Positions 1 through 9,096 are shown, counted from the stretch's first letter. The stretch is DNA of 64,000 nucleotides from Streptococcus infantis (GCF_001579645.1 NZ_KQ970821.1:51746-115745); one strand, 5' to 3'. A program made the numbers and translations. The notes: generated by a model not told the origin, from the sequence alone.

Positions 1-2
1 TT

Positions 3-626
3 CAATTAATAAAAGAAATGTTTCCTAACGCTAAAATTATCATTGATCCTTTTCACATCGTACAAGCCTTAAATAGAGAATTAAATCGAACTAGGGTACG
101 TGTCATGAATAAGCATCGTTATAAAGATCCAAAATTATATCGAAAGTTAAAACATTATTGGAAGTTAATTTTAAAGAACCCTAATGAACTTCAGAACTAT
201 AAATATAATCGTTATAAGCTTTTTGAAAGCTTCATAACAAGTAAAGGAATCGTGGATTATATCTTAGAAAACAATCCATCTCTTAAAAATGATTATGTGG
301 TTGTACATTCACTTCGTGAATGTATTCAGGACAGAAATTATATAGAATTCAAGGAAACGATTGAAGCAGCTACACAATTAAACCTATCTCCTGGTTTAAA
401 AAGGGTATTAAAGACTCTAATTACTTACTTGCCATATATTCAAAATACTTGTGAGCATCCAACTAGAACAAATGGCCCTATCGAAGGAATAAACAATAAA
501 ATAAAAGTACTCAAAAGGAATGCTTATGGCTTTAGAAACTATTACCATTTTAGGAACAGGATTATTTTAATAACAAAAATGTTTGGCCCAAAACAAAAAG
601 GAATTAAGCAACAATTAGTTGCTTAA
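3..626 (+). CDS. ISL3-family transposase, C-terminal part (cut by window start)
   Basis: The reading frame is already open at the window edge and runs 207 codons to a stop, so the N-terminal half lies outside. The visible part has the IDPFH stretch of ISL3-type DDE transposases (second catalytic Asp) and, near the C terminus, GPIEGINNKIK, which carries the catalytic Glu, followed by the family's YGFRN region. The enzyme cuts and joins its own element's ends. The terminal inverted repeat follows 25 bp after the stop, so this is the 3' end of the element. Whether the complete transposase is intact cannot be judged from here. Confidence 0.9.
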   Translation, partial: QLIKEMFPNAKIIIDPFHIVQALNRELNRTRVRVMNKHRYKDPKLYRKLKHYWKLILKNPNELQNYKYNRYKLFESFITSKGIVDYILENNPSLKNDYVVVHSLRECIQDRNYIEFKETIEAATQLNLSPGLKRVLKTLITYLPYIQNTCEHPTRTNGPIEGINNKIKVLKRNAYGFRNYYHFRNRIILITKMFGPKQKGIKQQLVA

Positions 627-633
627 TCCCTTC

Positions 634-843
634 CTAAAATTCTTCATCAACACTATTTGACAAAGAGCCATTAAATTTTAAAAATTGCTCCTTAAAAACA
701 GATACAAGGATGTTGGTATCTGGATCTCTTTCTGCAATCTCTTTCCCATTACGAGGAAGATAGGTATAGCCCATACGCATGAGATGCAAGGCTGCTGGGA
801 TTTGAACCCTGGTTAATTCAGAAAAATCTTTTCTCTTTGCCAT
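634..843 (-). pseudogene. hsdR: Type I restriction endonuclease subunit R, N-terminal remnant cut by IS
   Basis: Codons 1-58 encode the start of an HsdR protein (TRVQIPAALHLMRMGYTYLP and the following NGKEIAERDP are characteristic). Codon 58 ends at 670, the first host base beside the IS end. The last 11 residues and the stop come from the IS inverted repeat. A normal HsdR is around 800-1100 residues, so the ATPase/translocase and nuclease regions are missing here; the rest of the gene may lie on the far side of the element. A GGAAG ribosome site precedes the ATG. The fragment cannot be an active restriction subunit. Confidence 0.85.
651..669. repeat. Right terminal inverted repeat of the ISL3-type element
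   Basis: The bases end in TTTGACAAAGAGCC, which matches the GGCTCTTTGTCAA-type ends known for ISL3 elements such as IS1167. Host hsdR coding sequence begins exactly at 670. ISL3 elements usually duplicate 8 bp of target, so 670-677 is the expected duplicated site; the other copy is outside the window. Confidence 0.8.
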
Positions 844-935
844 AAAAACTTCCTTTTGCTAGTCAGAATTGTCTATTTTTACTAACAATATCTTTAGACT
901 ATCTCTCTAATTTATCACATGGTTAATTATCTATT

Positions 936-944
936 ATTATATCA
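936..944 (-). promoter_or_regulatory. Extended -10 promoter of the hsdR remnant
   Basis: On the minus strand TGATATAAT (TG-N-TATAAT) lies about 93 bases upstream of the hsdR ATG at 843. No good -35 was found, which is usual for extended -10 promoters. Confidence 0.5.
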
Positions 945-975
945 TAGTCCTATCAGAAAAACTTCCTCTCCCTCC

Positions 976-3621
976 CTACTTCAACGCACTTTTTACCTTT
1001 TTCTTAGTTATGATGCGGTCATTTTTGTTGGCTAGGGATTTGAGTCGAGCTTCGAGTAAGACTTTTCTGCCTGCTTCGTTGCGGGTGTAGACTAACTGGT
1101 AATCACCTAGCTGAGGTGCGATTGCGTCTAGAAAGAGCTGAGCTTCTTCCTTGCGCTTTTCAAAGAGGCTAGGAACTACAAAATACTTGGATTGACCTTC
1201 TGGTGCTTTTTTTGCTACTAAGAGGTAGCGTTGATTGTCCACGGGAGCAAAGAATTCGCCCAAGGTCTGAGAGAAGAGCTCCTTATCTCGCATACTGCCA
1301 CCTTTTAGATAGGCAAAAACGCAATAGCTATCCTTATCTTCTTCCACCTGCACGCGCGACCGATCATCAGAAAGATGCCCCATCTTTAGCATGGCATTAC
1401 GAATACCTTCACCCACCTGACGTAGGCGTACATAAGGACTCTTGTAAAAGAAATAGCGAATCACAGTGTAGGCTAGAAAGAGGATGCTCAGTCCAAACAA
1501 CCAGCGAATACTAGTTCCACGGACCCTAAAGATATAAAAGAGGAGATTGAGGGCAGTTAGCATAAAGGAATAACGGAGCCATTTTTCAGCATCAACAAGA
1601 GTGAGCAGAGGGATCTGCTTGCGATCTGTTGCTATCTCATTGACAATCTCTAGCTTATCCGCAACTACCAACGCCTCCTGCCATTTTTTGCGAAGGGTGG
1701 TACGGTCCTTGGACAATTCCTTGATTTTCTGATTATAGGCTTGAATCTTATTTTTCTTAAAGGGTGGTTTAGGGAAGTCCAAGCGATCCAGACCTGTTTC
1801 GATGGTATCTTCTTTATAGGACAAGCCAAGGAAATGGTCCATACGACGGGCAAGGGTTTGTAGGTCCTGATATGGATTGAGGTCTTGTTCTTCTTGATTT
1901 TCATTAGAAAAGGCTGGATTTTTGTAAGGTTTGATAGCGACCAGGTGCCAGATATTGCTGGTCTTATCTGGATGCCCTGGCCAGATACGGATAGCACGGC
2001 CCCGCATTTGATTGCTGAGCATAAAGCTTCCGACAAAACTTCCTAAGATTAGAGAGTTGACGCAAGGCGCATCCCATCCTTCTCCCAAAAGAGACTTAGT
2101 GCCTACCAAGACCTGGATGGCACCCCTCTGAAAGAGTTCAGTTACAGCCCCTACCATACCTTTACAGGTTGAGGGGAAACCTACCTGAAGATAGACATCT
2201 GGATCTAGTTGACCAATAGCTGAGAAGGTCAAAGCGACTGTTGGCAAGAGTGCTTGGAGTTCCTCCCTAACACTAGTTGGCACGATAACCACACTTCCCG
2301 AAAGCACTGCTAGGGGAACAGAAATCCCCTGTTTCTGAGCACTGCGGCGAATAGTTTCAAAGTATGGGAGTACACCTAATTGCGTGATTGGTGCTTGGTC
2401 ATCTCCCAGATAACTAGCAAAATCCTTGCGGATATAGTCCGCCAAGACTAACTGTCTCAAGTCCTGACCTAGACTAGCATACTCGGTTTCAAAGATAGAT
2501 GCGATGCCAGCCAGTTTTCCTAGAGATTGATTGAGGATTTGGTCATTGGCCTTGGATTTTACCAAGAAGACCTGACGTTTTTCAATCAATCCTCTTGATT
2601 TCAATTCGGCTTCTATCTTTTTCTTTGTCCCCTGTGGATCCTCATACCAATCAGGTGTCTGATAGAGAAGGCCTTGCAAGAGGACTTCGAGCCAGTAGTA
2701 ATTAAGTGCAGGCAAGCCTTCCGCCCCCAGTAAATCTCGTAGATGCTTGGGAATTTCTAGTTTTTGAGCCTGTAGATAAATGAGTAGCGCTGAGAGATAC
2801 TTGGGATCTTCCAGGAGCATATCCGCAGAGATTTCCCCTTTGAAAACCTTGGAACTCTTAATCAACTCTTGAAAATCTGGATCAACGACTAGTTGGCTGA
2901 CATACTGCCACTTGGTGTCCTCAAACTCTTCCAGGCGTTTGTCTTCTTCCTTGGTTGGAAAACAGATATAGACAAAGTCCTGATGAGGGCAGAGGGTGTC
3001 TTCCTTGACTAGTTCTGGCACCGTGATTTCTTGGTCGATCTCACCACACATCTGGAGATAGCGATCCCAGAGTTCTGGCTCACTGTCATAAGGAGGTGTT
3101 GCTGTGAGAGAGATGACTTGCAGTTGTTGGTAATTTTTACGGAAATCTTCTAGGCTTTTCCACCATTCATTTCTCAAGTGATGGCATTCGTCCAGACAAA
3201 GGGTTTCAACTCCTTTTTCCTTGAGTCTAGCAATCAGGTCAAAGCCGACAAAATCCTCAACCTCGCCATTATCTTCTTGAGATTGCACCTGTTGCATAGC
3301 ACTGTGAAAGGCTTGGTAGGTAGCGATAGTGATTTGCTTCATGTCCTTGAGATTTTGAGACACGAGACTTGTGATCTGGTCCTCATCCTCTAAAAAGGCC
3401 TGACGAATCCTGTCCACCCATTGTTCCCGAATGGTAACAGTCGGCACCAAAACCAGAGCTGGCTTATCAAAGCGGGCAATCAACTCGATCCCAATGGTTG
3501 TTTTCCCAGAACCTGGTGCTGCCACCAAGTGGACATGGCCATCTGCTTGATATTCCTGAAAGTTATCCAAGACCTGTCTTTGGTAGTTGCGCCAAGTGCC
3601 ATTAAACTTCAATCCTAACAT
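976..3621 (-). CDS. SF2 DEAD/DEAH-type helicase with two transmembrane-like segments
   Basis: The protein has superfamily 2 helicase motifs: Walker A APGSGKTT (residues 35-42), DECHH (143-147), TATPP (172-176), GEGWDAP near 512 and QMRGRAIR near 537-544 (motif VI). It is therefore a predicted ATP-dependent nucleic-acid translocase of the type III restriction/UvrB-like group. Unusually, residues 682-698 and 705-724 form two strongly hydrophobic helices, followed by about 155 hydrophilic residues. I chose the ATG at 3621 (881 aa) because a GAGG site precedes it; an ATG at 3660 is also open. It lies next to the broken hsdR, so a defence or DNA-processing role is possible but not shown. Confidence 0.7.
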   Translation of the reverse strand: MLGLKFNGTWRNYQRQVLDNFQEYQADGHVHLVAAPGSGKTTIGIELIARFDKPALVLVPTVTIREQWVDRIRQAFLEDEDQITSLVSQNLKDMKQITIATYQAFHSAMQQVQSQEDNGEVEDFVGFDLIARLKEKGVETLCLDECHHLRNEWWKSLEDFRKNYQQLQVISLTATPPYDSEPELWDRYLQMCGEIDQEITVPELVKEDTLCPHQDFVYICFPTKEEDKRLEEFEDTKWQYVSQLVVDPDFQELIKSSKVFKGEISADMLLEDPKYLSALLIYLQAQKLEIPKHLRDLLGAEGLPALNYYWLEVLLQGLLYQTPDWYEDPQGTKKKIEAELKSRGLIEKRQVFLVKSKANDQILNQSLGKLAGIASIFETEYASLGQDLRQLVLADYIRKDFASYLGDDQAPITQLGVLPYFETIRRSAQKQGISVPLAVLSGSVVIVPTSVREELQALLPTVALTFSAIGQLDPDVYLQVGFPSTCKGMVGAVTELFQRGAIQVLVGTKSLLGEGWDAPCVNSLILGSFVGSFMLSNQMRGRAIRIWPGHPDKTSNIWHLVAIKPYKNPAFSNENQEEQDLNPYQDLQTLARRMDHFLGLSYKEDTIETGLDRLDFPKPPFKKNKIQAYNQKIKELSKDRTTLRKKWQEALVVADKLEIVNEIATDRKQIPLLTLVDAEKWLRYSFMLTALNLLFYIFRVRGTSIRWLFGLSILFLAYTVIRYFFYKSPYVRLRQVGEGIRNAMLKMGHLSDDRSRVQVEEDKDSYCVFAYLKGGSMRDKELFSQTLGEFFAPVDNQRYLLVAKKAPEGQSKYFVVPSLFEKRKEEAQLFLDAIAPQLGDYQLVYTRNEAGRKVLLEARLKSLANKNDRIITKKKVKSALK

Positions 3622-3757
3622 GATTTTCCTCATTCTAAGCTGCCATTTTCTTATTCCCATTTTACCATACTTGAGGCAAAGTCACATGAAGTACCCCATA
3701 TAGTCTTTCTCCTTAAAATATGGTATAGTAGAATCATACTACTCAAGAGGAGTTTAC

Positions 3758-4378
3758 ATGTCACACGATAAAGAAATGAAAGCTGTTTCTCCCCTTCTAC
3801 AGCAAGCAATTAATATTTCCTCCATCATCGGTGGAGTTGGTACTTTGATTTTCTGTATCTGGGCCTATCAGGCTGGAGTCTTGCATTCCAAGGAAACCCT
3901 ATCTGCCTTTATCCAACAGGCCGGTATCTGGGGGCCACCACTCTTTATCTTTTTACAGATATTGCAGACGGTTGTTCCTATCATTCCTGGTGCTCTGACC
4001 TCTGTGGCAGGTGTCTTTATCTACGGGCATATCATAGGCACTATCTACAACTATATTGGTATTGTTATTGGTTGCGCCATTATCTTTTACCTGGTTCGCC
4101 TCTACGGAGCACCCTTCGTTCAGTCTGTCGTCAGCAAGCGTACCTATGATAAGTACATCGGTTGGTTAGACAAGGGTAATCGCTTTGATCGATTCTTTAT
4201 CTTTATGATGATTTGGCCGGTTAGTCCAGCGGACTTTCTCTGTATGTTGGCTGCTTTGACCAAGATGAGCTTCAAACGTTACATGACCATTATCATCCTT
4301 ACAAAGCCCTTTACCCTGGTCGTTTACACATACGGCTTGACCTATATCATTGATTACTTTTGGCAAATGTTCGCCTGA
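3758..4378 (+). CDS. VTT-domain (TVP38/TMEM64-like) membrane protein
   Basis: The protein is 206 residues with about five hydrophobic segments and the central PIIPGALTSVAGVFIYG stretch typical of VTT (formerly SNARE-associated) domain proteins of the DedA/TVP38 superfamily, which act in membrane lipid handling or homeostasis. An AAGAGGAG ribosome site lies 6-7 bases before the ATG, and a TATAGT -10-like box is at 3724-3729. It is transcribed divergently from the helicase gene and alone on the + strand, ending at a BOX repeat. The family assignment is good; the specific substrate is unknown. Confidence 0.75.
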   Translation: MSHDKEMKAVSPLLQQAINISSIIGGVGTLIFCIWAYQAGVLHSKETLSAFIQQAGIWGPPLFIFLQILQTVVPIIPGALTSVAGVFIYGHIIGTIYNYIGIVIGCAIIFYLVRLYGAPFVQSVVSKRTYDKYIGWLDKGNRFDRFFIFMMIWPVSPADFLCMLAALTKMSFKRYMTIIILTKPFTLVVYTYGLTYIIDYFWQMFA

Positions 4379-4410
4379 TCACTAAAAAAAGTTGATCAAA
4401 AACTCAATTT

Positions 4411-4518
4411 TATACTTAATGAAAATCAAAGAGCAAACTAGGAAACTAGCCGCAGGCTGTACTTGAGTACGGCAAGGCGACGTTGACGCAGTTTGAATTT
4501 GATTTTCGAAGAGTATTA
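4411..4518 (+). repeat. BOX element, copy 1
   Basis: This 108-bp element has the boxA-like start (TACTTAATGAAAATCAAAGA) and the boxC-like end (GATTTTCGAAGAGTATTA), with a central GTACTTGAGTAC palindrome. It matches three other copies in this window. BOX elements are intergenic repeats of pneumococci and relatives. This one lies between convergent genes. Confidence 0.85.
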
Positions 4519-4534
4519 TCAGAAAATGAAAAAA

Positions 4535-4583
4535 TAAAACGCATAGTATCAAGGCTTTTCAACACCTGATAGTATGCGTTTTT
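4535..4583 (-). terminator. Terminator between convergent VTT and MFS genes
   Basis: AAAACGCATA pairs with TATGCGTTTT around a partly paired middle, with T-runs on both strands. It can end transcription from both sides. Confidence 0.65.
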
Positions 4584-4617
4584 CTGATTGTAAAGATTTT
4601 TTCTCAACCTCTTTTTG

Positions 4618-5772
4618 TTAAGCTTCTTTTTTCAATAGGAGAGAAACAAGGACTGATGTGACAATCATCCATGCTCCTAGAATAATAAAAGTCATTCGAC
4701 CATTCGTTGTTACTAAGCCAATTCCTGAAAGAACAAAGGGTGTTAAGGAGGCACCAAAACTACATCCCAAAACAGCATAGGAAGTTGCTTTGTTGAGGAG
4801 TTTTGCAGGGATTCTCTCAGATATCAATTGAAAGACTGTCGTCAGAGCAATGCTATAGGCAAATCCTCCTAAGACAGAACCTGCAACGACAACCCAGATA
4901 GAAGGGGAAAGAGCAATGATGATTTGCCCAATACCAAAGGTTACACCCGCAACCAATAACAATTTTTCCTTAAAGGCAGAGATGAGGAAAGAAAAGCTAA
5001 TTCCCGCCAGAATCCCAATCAACTGCATGGCACTGAGTACCAGACTAGACAATTGAGCATCTCCAAAGCCTGCCTCAATCATGAGACTAGGAATACGGAA
5101 GGTAATAGCTGTATTGGTACATACAATGACTGCAGCACCGATAGCTAGAAAGAAAATCAACTGTTTCATGGAGCGAGTTAGTTTCGCTACTTCTTCTGTC
5201 TTTTGCTTAGACTCATGAACTTCTTCTTTGTTATAAGGGACAAAGAGAAGAAAGAGTACAAGAACCACTAAACCTGCTACATAGGCTAAGAAGGTTGCAG
5301 TCCATCCAAAGGTCAAGAGTTGACCAACTGCCAGAGTCAAGATAGAGGCTCCCACCACCTCAGCTGACCCACGAAAACCAAGCATCTGGATACGAGTCTT
5401 ACCATGGTATCGTTCACTGATGATAGAGATAGCCTTAGCATTTAGCATCCCCACTCCAATCCCAAAGAGAAGACGAGTGGCAAAGACAAAGTAGTATCCC
5501 TGATACCAGAAGGGAGCTGTTCCACTGATTGATAAAATCAAAAGTCCCAAAGTCAACTGGAGACGTTCAGGAAAAATCCGTTCTAAAACTCCATTTAAGA
5601 GGAGCATGGCCATAATCCCAAAGGATGGAAGGCTGACCAAGAGCTCGACCTGACCTGTCGAGTGGCCCTGATAATAGTCAAACATGGCTGGTAGGGCACT
5701 TGATATTGAAAATGATGTGATCAATACTAACGACAGGGAAAGTATACTCACTTTTTCCAAAAATTGTTTCAT
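4618..5772 (-). CDS. MFS transporter
   Basis: The 384-residue protein is almost entirely hydrophobic with about 12 membrane-spanning segments and a short charged central loop (KEEVHESKQKTEEVAK), the usual arrangement of major facilitator superfamily drug or sugar efflux permeases. The ATG at 5772 is preferred because GAGG lies 5 bases before it; an ATG at 5787 is also in frame. It stands alone between a bidirectional terminator and the ftsEX region. The substrate cannot be inferred. Confidence 0.8.
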   Translation of the reverse strand: MKQFLEKVSILSLSLVLITSFSISSALPAMFDYYQGHSTGQVELLVSLPSFGIMAMLLLNGVLERIFPERLQLTLGLLILSISGTAPFWYQGYYFVFATRLLFGIGVGMLNAKAISIISERYHGKTRIQMLGFRGSAEVVGASILTLAVGQLLTFGWTATFLAYVAGLVVLVLFLLFVPYNKEEVHESKQKTEEVAKLTRSMKQLIFFLAIGAAVIVCTNTAITFRIPSLMIEAGFGDAQLSSLVLSAMQLIGILAGISFSFLISAFKEKLLLVAGVTFGIGQIIIALSPSIWVVVAGSVLGGFAYSIALTTVFQLISERIPAKLLNKATSYAVLGCSFGASLTPFVLSGIGLVTTNGRMTFIILGAWMIVTSVLVSLLLKKEA

Positions 5773-5937
5773 TTTATCCTCATTCATTATTTATGTTAAG
5801 TCAAAAGAGCTAGATATTACTGTAGAGATAAAAGATATCTTTCATCTAGTCCCTATTACTCTTTTAGCAAAAAGGTCCTTTCCTATCATACACTGTTTCC
5901 CAAAAATTGGCAAGCAACTGCTTTCTAAGTTCAACAT

Positions 5938-5988
5938 AAAAAGTAGGACCATCAGACTCGGAGAAGCCTCGATGGTATCCTACTTTTA
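5938..5988 (-). terminator. Terminator downstream of ftsX
   Basis: AAAGTAGG-ACCATC pairs with GATGGTATCCTACTTT with a two-base bulge; the minus strand runs into TTTTT. It lies just beyond the ftsX stop. The rest of 5773-6011 shows no gene. Confidence 0.65.
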
Positions 5989-6011
5989 TAGATTTTAGTA
6001 AACTATCTTAC

Positions 6012-6938
6012 TTAGATTTTCAAGAATCGACGCATAGAGATTCCTGAACCAAGTGATCCGATACAGATCCCAATTACAAACAAGAGACCAATCATCAAAG
6101 GAATAAAGGTATCTGGTGTAATCAGAGATAAATTCTGTCCGACCAAGGATGGGTTAACAGATTGGAAAACTCTATTATAGACAAAGTAAACCAAGGCTGA
6201 AGGTAAAGCAGCTCCTAATAGTCCGATAAAGGCACCTTCTAGTAAGAAAGGTCCACGGATATAGCTGTTTTTCGCTCCTACCAAACGCATGATTTGGATT
6301 TCACGGCTACGAGAAATAATGGTGATACGAATGGTATTTGAAATCAAGAATACTGCAATGAAAATCAAGAGACCTGCAATGACCAAGCCCCAAACACGAA
6401 TGAATGATGCTAGGTTAAAGAGACGTTCTGTGTTGGCACCACCGTCTTGAACTTCAGAGACACCCTCAATCTTTTTAGCTTCAGCAGCTACAGTCTTTAC
6501 ATCACTAGGTGTATTGGTATCTACAATATAGGCATCATGAAGGGGATTGGCATCTCCTTCAAAGACCTTCCATTCTTCCCCCATGGTTTCAGTCAGCTTG
6601 TCATACTGTTCTTCCTTGCTTGAGAAAGTAACATTCTTGACAGCTGGCATGGCTTTAAGGGCATCATAGACCTTGTGATAGTCATTATTGGTAACGGTCT
6701 GTCCTTCTTTTACAATGGTTTCACTATTGTCTTCAACGTCCTTACGGATATAGACCATTACACGGACATTATTTTCAATATCAGTGGCCAATTTTGCAGT
6801 ATTAAAGATAACTGAGGCAAAAACAGCAACCAAGGTTAAAGTGATCATTACTGAACTGACAGCAGCAATAGTCATCCATCCATTACGCTTTAAACTTTTT
6901 AAAGCTTCCAATAGATGGCGGAAAAATCTACTAATCAT
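6012..6938 (-). CDS. ftsX: Cell-division protein FtsX
   Basis: This is the membrane partner of FtsE; in streptococci the complex activates the peptidoglycan hydrolase PcsB at the septum. At 308 residues it has the family's architecture: a cytoplasmic start (MISRFFRHLLEALKSLKRNG), TM1 near 20-42, a large extracellular domain with many charged residues, and three C-terminal TM segments of the FtsX permease fold. The start at 6938 overlaps the ftsE stop by 8 bp, which means translational coupling; the longer open frame to 6989 runs inside ftsE and is not used. Confidence 0.95.
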   Translation of the reverse strand: MISRFFRHLLEALKSLKRNGWMTIAAVSSVMITLTLVAVFASVIFNTAKLATDIENNVRVMVYIRKDVEDNSETIVKEGQTVTNNDYHKVYDALKAMPAVKNVTFSSKEEQYDKLTETMGEEWKVFEGDANPLHDAYIVDTNTPSDVKTVAAEAKKIEGVSEVQDGGANTERLFNLASFIRVWGLVIAGLLIFIAVFLISNTIRITIISRSREIQIMRLVGAKNSYIRGPFLLEGAFIGLLGAALPSALVYFVYNRVFQSVNPSLVGQNLSLITPDTFIPLMIGLLFVIGICIGSLGSGISMRRFLKI

Positions 6939-7623
6939 CGTATCCGTACTCTCCTTTCGCTTCGTCACGAACCACGCGACCATTTTCAATGGCGATAACG
7001 CGGTGGCGTAGGGTATTTACGATTTGGCTGTTGTGGGTCGCCATCAAAACTGTCGTGCCTTGAAGATTAATTCGTTCCAAGAGGTTCATGATTTCCCATG
7101 AATTATCTGGGTCCAAGTTCCCTGTTGGTTCGTCGGCAATCAAAACTTTTGGATTGTTGACGATGGCACGGGCAATGGCAATACGCTGTTGCTCCCCACC
7201 CGAAAGTTCATTTGGGAAGGAACGAACCTTGTGTTTCAAACCAACAAGATCCAAGACTTCCATAACACGTTTTTTGATGTTGCGACGGCTTTCACCAACT
7301 ACTTCCATTGCGTAGGCAATGTTCTCATAAACAGTTTTCTTTGGCAAAAGTTTGTAGTCCTGAAAGACTACGCCGACGTTTCTACGCAAAAGCGGAATAT
7401 CTTTCTTTTTAATCTTTACTAGGTTGAAACCTGCGACTTGCAAGCTTCCTTTGTCGATTTTTACCTCACGATACAAGGAACGAATAAAGGTTGATTTCCC
7501 TGCACCAGAAGGTCCTACGATATATGCAAACTCTCCTGCATCAATACTTACAGTAACGCCACGTAGGGCAGTTGTCCCGTTGTCATACTTTTTGACAACA
7601 TCTCTCATTTCAATGATTGACAT
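6931..7623 (-). CDS. ftsE: Cell-division ATP-binding protein FtsE
   Basis: The 230-residue ABC ATPase has Walker A GPSGAGKST (37-45), signature LSGGEQQR, Walker B VLIADEPT and the H-loop ATHN. It powers FtsX to control cell-wall hydrolysis at division. An AGGAAG site precedes the ATG. It sits 15 bp after prfB in the same direction and overlaps ftsX. Length and gene order match other streptococci (prfB-ftsE-ftsX). Confidence 0.97.
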   Translation of the reverse strand: MSIIEMRDVVKKYDNGTTALRGVTVSIDAGEFAYIVGPSGAGKSTFIRSLYREVKIDKGSLQVAGFNLVKIKKKDIPLLRRNVGVVFQDYKLLPKKTVYENIAYAMEVVGESRRNIKKRVMEVLDLVGLKHKVRSFPNELSGGEQQRIAIARAIVNNPKVLIADEPTGNLDPDNSWEIMNLLERINLQGTTVLMATHNSQIVNTLRHRVIAIENGRVVRDEAKGEYGYDD

Positions 7624-7638
7624 GTGACTTCCTTTCTA

Positions 7639-8734
7639 TTAACTAATGCGCCATTTGAGGTAGGCATCGATGAAACCATCTAGGTCACCATCCATGACCT
7701 TGTCCACTTGGGCAACTTCAAAGCTAGTACGATGGTCTTTGACCATGGTATAAGGGGTAAATACATAGGAGCGGATTTGGCTTCCCCATGTGATTTCTTT
7801 TTTCTCTCCCTTAAGTGAGTCAACCTCAGCAGCTTTCTTTTCCTGCTCCATCTGATAGAGTTTCGCCTGAAGCATCTTCATTGCACGGTCACGGTTACCG
7901 TACTGGGTACGGTCAACAGTTGATGCTACGACAATCCCTGTCGGAATGTGGGTCAAACGGACACCTGTTGAAACCTTGTTGACGTTTTGTCCACCTGCTC
8001 CACCTGAGCGGAAAGTATCCATCTTGATATCATCTTCTCGGATGTCAACTTCAATAGTATCATCCAACTCTGGCATAACTTCTACAGAAGTAAACGAGGT
8101 GTGACGACGCTTAGCTGAGTCAAATGGTGAGATACGTACCAAACGGTGAACTCCCATTTCTGACTTGAGAAGTCCATAAGCATTTGGCCCTTCAAAAGAC
8201 AAGGTCACCGACTTAATTCCTGCTTCATCACCAGCTTGATAGTCCAAGACTTCAACCTTAAAGCCTTTAGCGTTACCATAACGAGTGTACATACGAAGGA
8301 GCATATCGCCCCAGTCTTGGGCTTCTGTTCCACCAGATCCTGGGTGAATCTCTAAAATAGCATTATTATGATCATAAGGCTCTGATAAGAGCAAGGTCAT
8401 CTCGTAGCTGGTCATCATCTGATCTAGCTCAGCTAGCTTCTCCACCAACTCATCCTTAACAGACTCATCCTCTGCTAAAAAGTCTAGTAAGATTGCAACC
8501 TCATCCTGCAACTCTTCCATGGTATGGAAGGTATTGTAGGTATTTTTTAATTCATTTAATTCTTGCGACGTTTTTTGGGCCGCAATATTATCGTTCCAAA
8601 AATCAGGTTCTGTCATTTTGTTTTCCAAAATGGCAATTTCTTCTTCTAACCCTTCGAGGTCAAAGAGACCCCCTAAAAGAAGCTAATTTTTCACGATTGG
8701 CGTCAATTTTTTGACGGATTTCTGAAATGTCCAT
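7639..8734 (-). CDS. prfB: Peptide chain release factor 2 (programmed +1 frameshift)
   Basis: RF2 releases the peptide at UGA and UAA stops. Translation starts at ATG 8734 behind an AGGAG site, reads 24 codons to CTT followed by in-frame TGA (8660-8662), and must shift +1 to continue for 340 codons, giving 364 residues. The body has the SPF anticodon-like motif (RISPFDS) and the GGQ catalytic loop ([10 protein letters not shown]). Annotating only the part after the shift would lose 24 real codons. The frameshift is the known autoregulatory one, not an error. Confidence 0.95.
8660..8674 (-). promoter_or_regulatory. prfB programmed frameshift site
   Basis: The minus strand reads AGGGGG-TCT-CTT-TGA-C. 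An internal Shine-Dalgarno (AGGGGG, 8669-8674) lies 3 bases before the slippery CTT-TGA, the known RF2 arrangement. Low RF2 lets the ribosome pause at UGA and slip forward. Confidence 0.95.
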
Positions 8735-8759
8735 ATATACTCCTTTTTTGTATCGTTTT

Positions 8760-8765
8760 ATTATA
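8760..8765 (-). promoter_or_regulatory. prfB promoter -10
   Basis: TATAAT on the minus strand, preceded by TGG (extended -10), 25 bases upstream of the prfB ATG. Confidence 0.65.
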
Positions 8766-8889
8766 CCATAATTTTTCTTATTTATCTAATCGGTGTTTTT
8801 TAAAATTTCTTATCAAAATATTTCGATTTGAAGACTAAGAAAATGTTTTCAACAAATTAGGGGGTAAAGAATCAAAAAACATCCCAAAG

Positions 8890-9096
8890 CTAATCAATAT
8901 TTTCAAGCAAAATTCTTTTGTATTTCAAAACTGTAAAAACTTCAAAAGCAGAAAGAAGCAATTTGATTCTCTCCATAATATGACTTGTTCAGTGTTTTTT
9001 ATGAGCTCCTCTCTCATGTAAAACATGAGAATTTATATTTTCTGTAGCTAATTTAAATAGATTTTCTAAAGTTATGGTTGTTTTTAAATTGTACCA
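8890..9096 (-). pseudogene. Possible decayed coding fragment in the prfB-flippase gap
   Basis: The 505-base gap between prfB (8734) and the flippase (9241) holds two promoters and little else. On the minus strand 69 codons are open apart from one TGA at 8989-8991. They encode protein-like sequence (LFKLATENINSHVLHERGAH, then SHIMERIKLLLSAFEVFTVL) ending at TAG 8890-8892. I recognise no family. It may be a gene relic or chance; a short inverted repeat (TCTCATG...CATGAGA) lies inside at about 9012-9030. Confidence 0.25.

Noticed and set aside
1203-1514. Open frame on the + strand inside the helicase gene
   Set aside because: It lies wholly inside a longer gene with clear motifs and has no family features.
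1665-2036. Second minus-strand frame within the helicase gene
   Set aside because: Out of frame with helicase motifs and without domain or ribosome site; a shadow.
4411-4518. BOX copy considered as a small RNA gene or CRISPR repeat
   Set aside because: The same unit occurs singly at four intergenic places with conserved ends, as dispersed BOX elements do; there is no array of spacers.
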